DNA of 64,000 bases from positions 8,991,246-9,055,245 of the forward strand of contig CM033402.1 in NCBI GenBank assembly GCA_019426215.1, written 5' to 3'. Made by a program: the position numbers and the translations under genes. Positions 60,753 to 64,000 of the stretch are shown here, piece by piece. The notes beneath the pieces were generated by a model. The model worked only from the letters and a program-made list of their open reading frames with translations. It had not been told where the DNA came from and did no database searches. Each line of letters begins with the position of its first letter. Positions within the stretch are counted from its first letter, which is position 1. This stretch comes from Buddleja alternifolia (taxonomy: Eukaryota; Streptophyta; Magnoliopsida; Lamiales; Scrophulariaceae).

Positions 60753-61267
60753 CCTGGATTGAAAAATATGTAATTACACATAATTAGATTACGATGACTT
60801 CATTAAAATATTAGCCGCTAAAGTTTCTAATGATTAAAAATTATAACATAAAATTATAATAAATTCGAAACTTCATATTTCATAGTAAACTACACAAAAT
60901 TTTGCAAATTAAACAAAATCATATAAAAATTCTAAAACTACACAAAAAATACATGAACCTATATCATACTTCAAAATTAAACTAAAAGAAAAACACATTA
61001 TTGAAATTCGGCTAAATTATATTAAAAAACACTAAATTAAAATGTTTACTAACTAAAATTACACTAATATGATAATTATTAGCATTATATAAACTAAACT
61101 GTATATAATTAAAATTTACCTTTTGAAGAACAAAAAACGATCACAGAATTTACTTGAAAAGCTTGTGTTTTGTATATCAGTAGCCTGGATTTTGTATATC
61201 AGTGGCGATTTTGGGCTAAGGCAGGGGAGGGAAGTGTATATATGGAGGGAAGTGTATATATACCCAA

Positions 61268-61460
61268 AACGTGGGGAGGCTGATAGCGCCTTTGACCAAG
61301 GCGCTATCTGACACATGTCAGATAGCGCCTTGGTCAAAGGCGCTATCACCCACTTTTTCCAAAGTGGTCAGATAGCGCCTTTGTCAAAGGCGCTATCTGA
61401 CCACTTTGGAAAAAGTGGTGGCAGCTTTGCAGCTTTAGCTGCAGAAAATGTCAGATTGCG
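61268..61460. repeat. Right subterminal hairpins of the MULE
   Basis: Two consecutive palindromes are present. 61282-61347 has a perfect 31-bp stem with a 4-nt ACAT loop. 61350-61418 has a perfect 34-bp stem around a single T at 61384. Both contain GATAGCGCC and its complement GGCGCTATC, the same core as the left array. The loops and spacer words differ from the left side. Confidence 0.93.
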
Positions 61461-61775
61461 CCTTCGAATGTGGTATTTTCTACTACCCGATCAAATTTGT
61501 GGTATTTTTCGAAATTTTTTTTTTAAATATAATATTTCTTTAATTTTTCCCAATGGTTCTCGTACTTAAATTCAACTGACAACTACAGTACAATTCAACT
61601 TTAAATCATCATTGCATCTAAATGTGATGTTAATACATCATAATAGAATTTATACTGAAACTTGAAAAGGAAAAAGAAAACATTAAAAAGGAGGAAGAAT
61701 TCCAAGAATTTAATCCCATCAAAGGGAGCCCACAATTTTGACTTGGATTCATGGCAAATCATTTGGATTAAATTT

Positions 61776-62039
61776 TTATGAAAATATCTTACAAAATTTA
61801 TCACTATATAAGCCTCTTCTCCAACCTTTCCTATCGATGCTGCCTTCATTATGAATACTGAATTTTTCTGGTTCTTTTTGCAATGTCTCGTGCACCTCTC
61901 CTAATTCAATATCTTCTTCCAGTAATTTGCTGTCTTTTATTTCTTCATGATCCTTGGAAATAACGTGAAAATGAACAACAAGAAACAAACTGATTTTCAT
62001 AAAGATTGTTGTACAAAGAAAAAATAACAGATATATCAT
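61776..62039 (-). CDS. Possible small secreted peptide precursor (unknown)
   Basis: The 87-codon ORF starts MIYLLFFLCTTIFMKISLFL, a good signal-peptide-like segment, followed by an acidic charged part (EEIKDSKLLEEDIELGEVHE) and a basic end with DRKGWRRG. No known peptide-hormone motif is recognised. The upstream sequence on this strand is a (CA)n(TA)n tract that could include a TATA box. It lies outside the MULE. It could be a real small gene or chance. Confidence 0.3.
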   Translation of the reverse strand: MIYLLFFLCTTIFMKISLFLVVHFHVISKDHEEIKDSKLLEEDIELGEVHETLQKEPEKFSIHNEGSIDRKGWRRGLYSDKFCKIFS

Positions 62040-62042
62040 GGC

Positions 62043-62088
<46 letters not shown>
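62043..62088. repeat. Compound microsatellite (TA)n(TG)n
   Basis: About 6 TA units are followed by about 17 TG units, directly upstream of the small minus-strand ORF. Confidence 0.95.
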
Positions 62089-62499
62089 TATTCTGATATT
62101 GAGCTTCATCATGTACAAAAGTTGAATATATTTATCTTGTTAACTACTCGGTTTGAGGTTTCCTTTACATTTGACCAATTTGAGGTATTTATCTAATCTA
62201 CCTTTATTTTGTAAAAAGATTTGCAACCAAATTTGTCCATCAAAAATAAAATGAAAATTGTCATTAATGTGTATATATATAGAGAGAGAGCATCATCTAA
62301 TTCTGTAATATAGGTAGAAAGAGGATAATCTCTTTTTTAATGAGTAAATCTTGTGAATAGATACTACAAATTTAGGACTGGTACCTCTGTACCTCTACCG
62401 ATTTTAATATAAAAAGTATATATACGATGTTTTCTTCCCAAAAATGATATTAAAAAAGTGGTGTGAAATAATAAGTAGAAGCATTTTGGAATGTTTGGG

Positions 62500-62830
62500 C
62501 AAATTACTTTTTTCATACATTATCTTGGCGTGTTCATCATTTTGGTACCGTAATATGGAGGGTGGCAATTTAGGTACAATAATGATATGAAAATTGGCAC
62601 ATTAAGTACTTTTTGCCGGAAATTGCTGAGGTGTCTGCCGGAAAATGTTAAAATTGGAGGGAAAATTGATGATGTGGCTCCAAGTGGATAATGGAGTGGT
62701 GACATGGCGGCCAAATGGAAAAATATTGGAATCTTTTGCTAAATAAGGAATTTGAACCGATGACCTTGTAGATAAAAACTTTCACTCCCACCACTCCACC
62801 ACAACACACAATTAGTTATTTTTTTTAGCT
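62500..62830. repeat. Dispersed repeat, MULE-TIR-like in composition
   Basis: Phrases such as CATCATTTTGGTACCG, GGTGGCAATTTAGGTAC and a GCCGG-containing doublet (TTGCCGGAAATTG, TGCCGGAAAATG) resemble the 'read-through' TIR style of the element at 207-1701. No partner arm or TSD is found in the window. Confidence 0.35.
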
Positions 62831-63594
62831 TCTGTTTAGTTACTTATAAGTATTTTTATTTCTGACATAGAAATATATGAATATTGAAGTATTTAATATC
62901 TATAACTAATATTTTATAGCATTATCAATTTGTTAGTATATATATAGATATATATATATATTAATATCAATAATTAATTATATATGTCGAACATATAATT
63001 ATTTTATCTAAGATTTATTATAAAATATGAAATTATATTAATTATAATCTATGTGAATATTTATATTCTTTATCATATATTTACTCTATAAATCATTAAT
63101 ATATATTAAATACTTTAAATAAGTATCGATGTAGAAAAAGATTTAAATAATTACATATGTTTGTCGTATTTATGAATAAATTATATATAAGAATTTAAAA
63201 TAAATCTAAATAAAAAAAATTGTGTTAGATATAATATTTTTTCGAAATTTTTTGATTTATTTTTATAATCACACAAATAAATAGAATGTGAGTGTAATTA
63301 TCCCTATAATTAAATAATGGACAGTTTTATGAATTATTGTTCATAAAGTGGGTTTCAAATATAAATCCTACAAATCAACATTAAATAAAAGAAAACAAAA
63401 GCCAGGGTTCAAATCTCCATGTGACCGGCAAATATTATAAAATTAAATCCGATAAATCCTATAAATCAACATTAAATTAATGGATATTAAATTATTTTTA
63501 AAAAAACTCATTAAATACTTAAATGGACTTGTTTTAAATTTTTTATATGTATTTCTAATTTTAATATATTTTATTACAATATTTTTAAGAATAT
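62831..63594. other. Very AT-rich spacer
   Basis: Contains TATATATAGATATATATATA-type runs and a short CATGTGACCGGCAAATATT patch; no gene. Confidence 0.5.
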
Positions 63595-64000
63595 TGTTAG
63601 GAATTTCATGTTAGATGTTTTGATGATGACAATTAGGAATCTTGTTAGACCCCAAAGTTGTGTACGCTTAAATTTCATAGATACATTGTATAAGCATTTG
63701 AACATTAGAAATGTATAGGCTTTATTTTACCTTTTACTTTTGACATTCTTAGATCAAGAAGTCAGTTAGATTAGAGCGTTTGATACTTTCTGAGTGAGCT
63801 TATCAAGACTGCGAAATCAAAAGACTCCAAGCGTCCAAGAAATCAATAGTGAATGAAGTTTGAAGAAGTTCACTCTAAGCGCCTAATATGTTCTGAGTGA
63901 GGTGTCAAGTAACTAAGACTGAAGTCTCAAGCGTCTATACTTCTAAATAAAGTCTGAAGACTTTTTCCAAGCATCTAAACATTAAATAGTCCTTCAAATT
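63595..64000. mobile_element. Probable start of an LTR running off the window
   Basis: It begins TGTTAGGAATTTCATGTTAG, followed by TTTTGATGATGACAATTAGG, a typical copia LTR opening. It continues with several copies of an AAGCGTC/AAGACT-type word. The second end lies beyond the window, so orientation and identity are not settled. Confidence 0.45.

Larger units (their letters stand above)
54628..61550. mobile_element. Potentially autonomous MULE with transposase, PMD gene and hairpin ends (TSD CAATGGTTC)
   Basis: TIRs of about 80 bp (left GAAAAAATTAAAGAAATATT; right end is the complement of GGAAAAATTAAAGAAATATT) are flanked by the exact 9-bp repeat CAATGGTTC (54619-54627 and 61551-61559). Inside are a spliced MULE transposase on the plus strand and, convergent to it, a five-exon plant-mobile-domain gene on the minus strand. 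Both are open throughout in my models. Arrays of TAGCGCC-containing inverted repeats lie immediately inside each TIR. 54840-55310 and 60753-61260 are AT-rich leaders of the two genes. Confidence 0.92.

Overview
This window is a stretch of a plant nuclear genome, most likely a eudicot. It is AT-rich, its genes have spliceosomal introns, and most of it is Ty1/copia, Ty3/gypsy, L1-type LINE, PIF/Harbinger and Mutator-like (MULE) sequence. The best-supported host gene encodes a Dabb-fold protein resembling Arabidopsis At5g22580. Only two convincing host genes were found: the Dabb gene (36253-37407) and a small secreted, cysteine-containing, membrane-anchored protein gene (39604-40876). A short ORF at 61776-62039 is a weaker candidate.

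Layout, left to right. 207-1701 is a non-autonomous MULE with a 9-bp target duplication and six internal 186-bp tandem repeats. 2192-2717 is a solo gypsy-type LTR. 3001-16856 is a decayed copia element on the minus strand. It is split by an 8.9-kb PIF/Harbinger element (5484-14412, TSD TAA) that carries a transposase, a Myb/SANT protein, a GRF zinc-finger pseudogene, a B3-domain remnant and a short SINE. 16857-23875 holds a degenerate Myb/SANT gene and a second Harbinger element. 25812-26400 is an old LTR, and 26434-32475 is a nearly complete LINE on the minus strand. The host-gene island follows (36.2-40.9 kb), with a Harbinger-type MITE and then a second non-autonomous MULE (41404-42765). 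43305-49653 is a copia element (TSD ATCTT) containing a MITE. 50116-54560 is a gypsy element (TSD TTTCA) that has lost its reverse transcriptase. 54628-61550 is a MULE (TSD CAATGGTTC) with two open, spliced gene models. The right end contains AT-rich repeats and what looks like the start of another LTR.

Functionally, most retroelement and Harbinger genes are broken by stops, frameshifts or lost catalytic residues. The exception is the MULE at 54.6-61.5 kb. Its PB1-like/MULE/SWIM transposase (875 aa in my model) and its convergent plant-mobile-domain protein (680 aa) are both uninterrupted. Its ends carry long, nearly perfect hairpins built from a TAGCGCC-containing unit. This is the most interesting system in the window. 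All family names rest on reading motifs by eye; no search was run.
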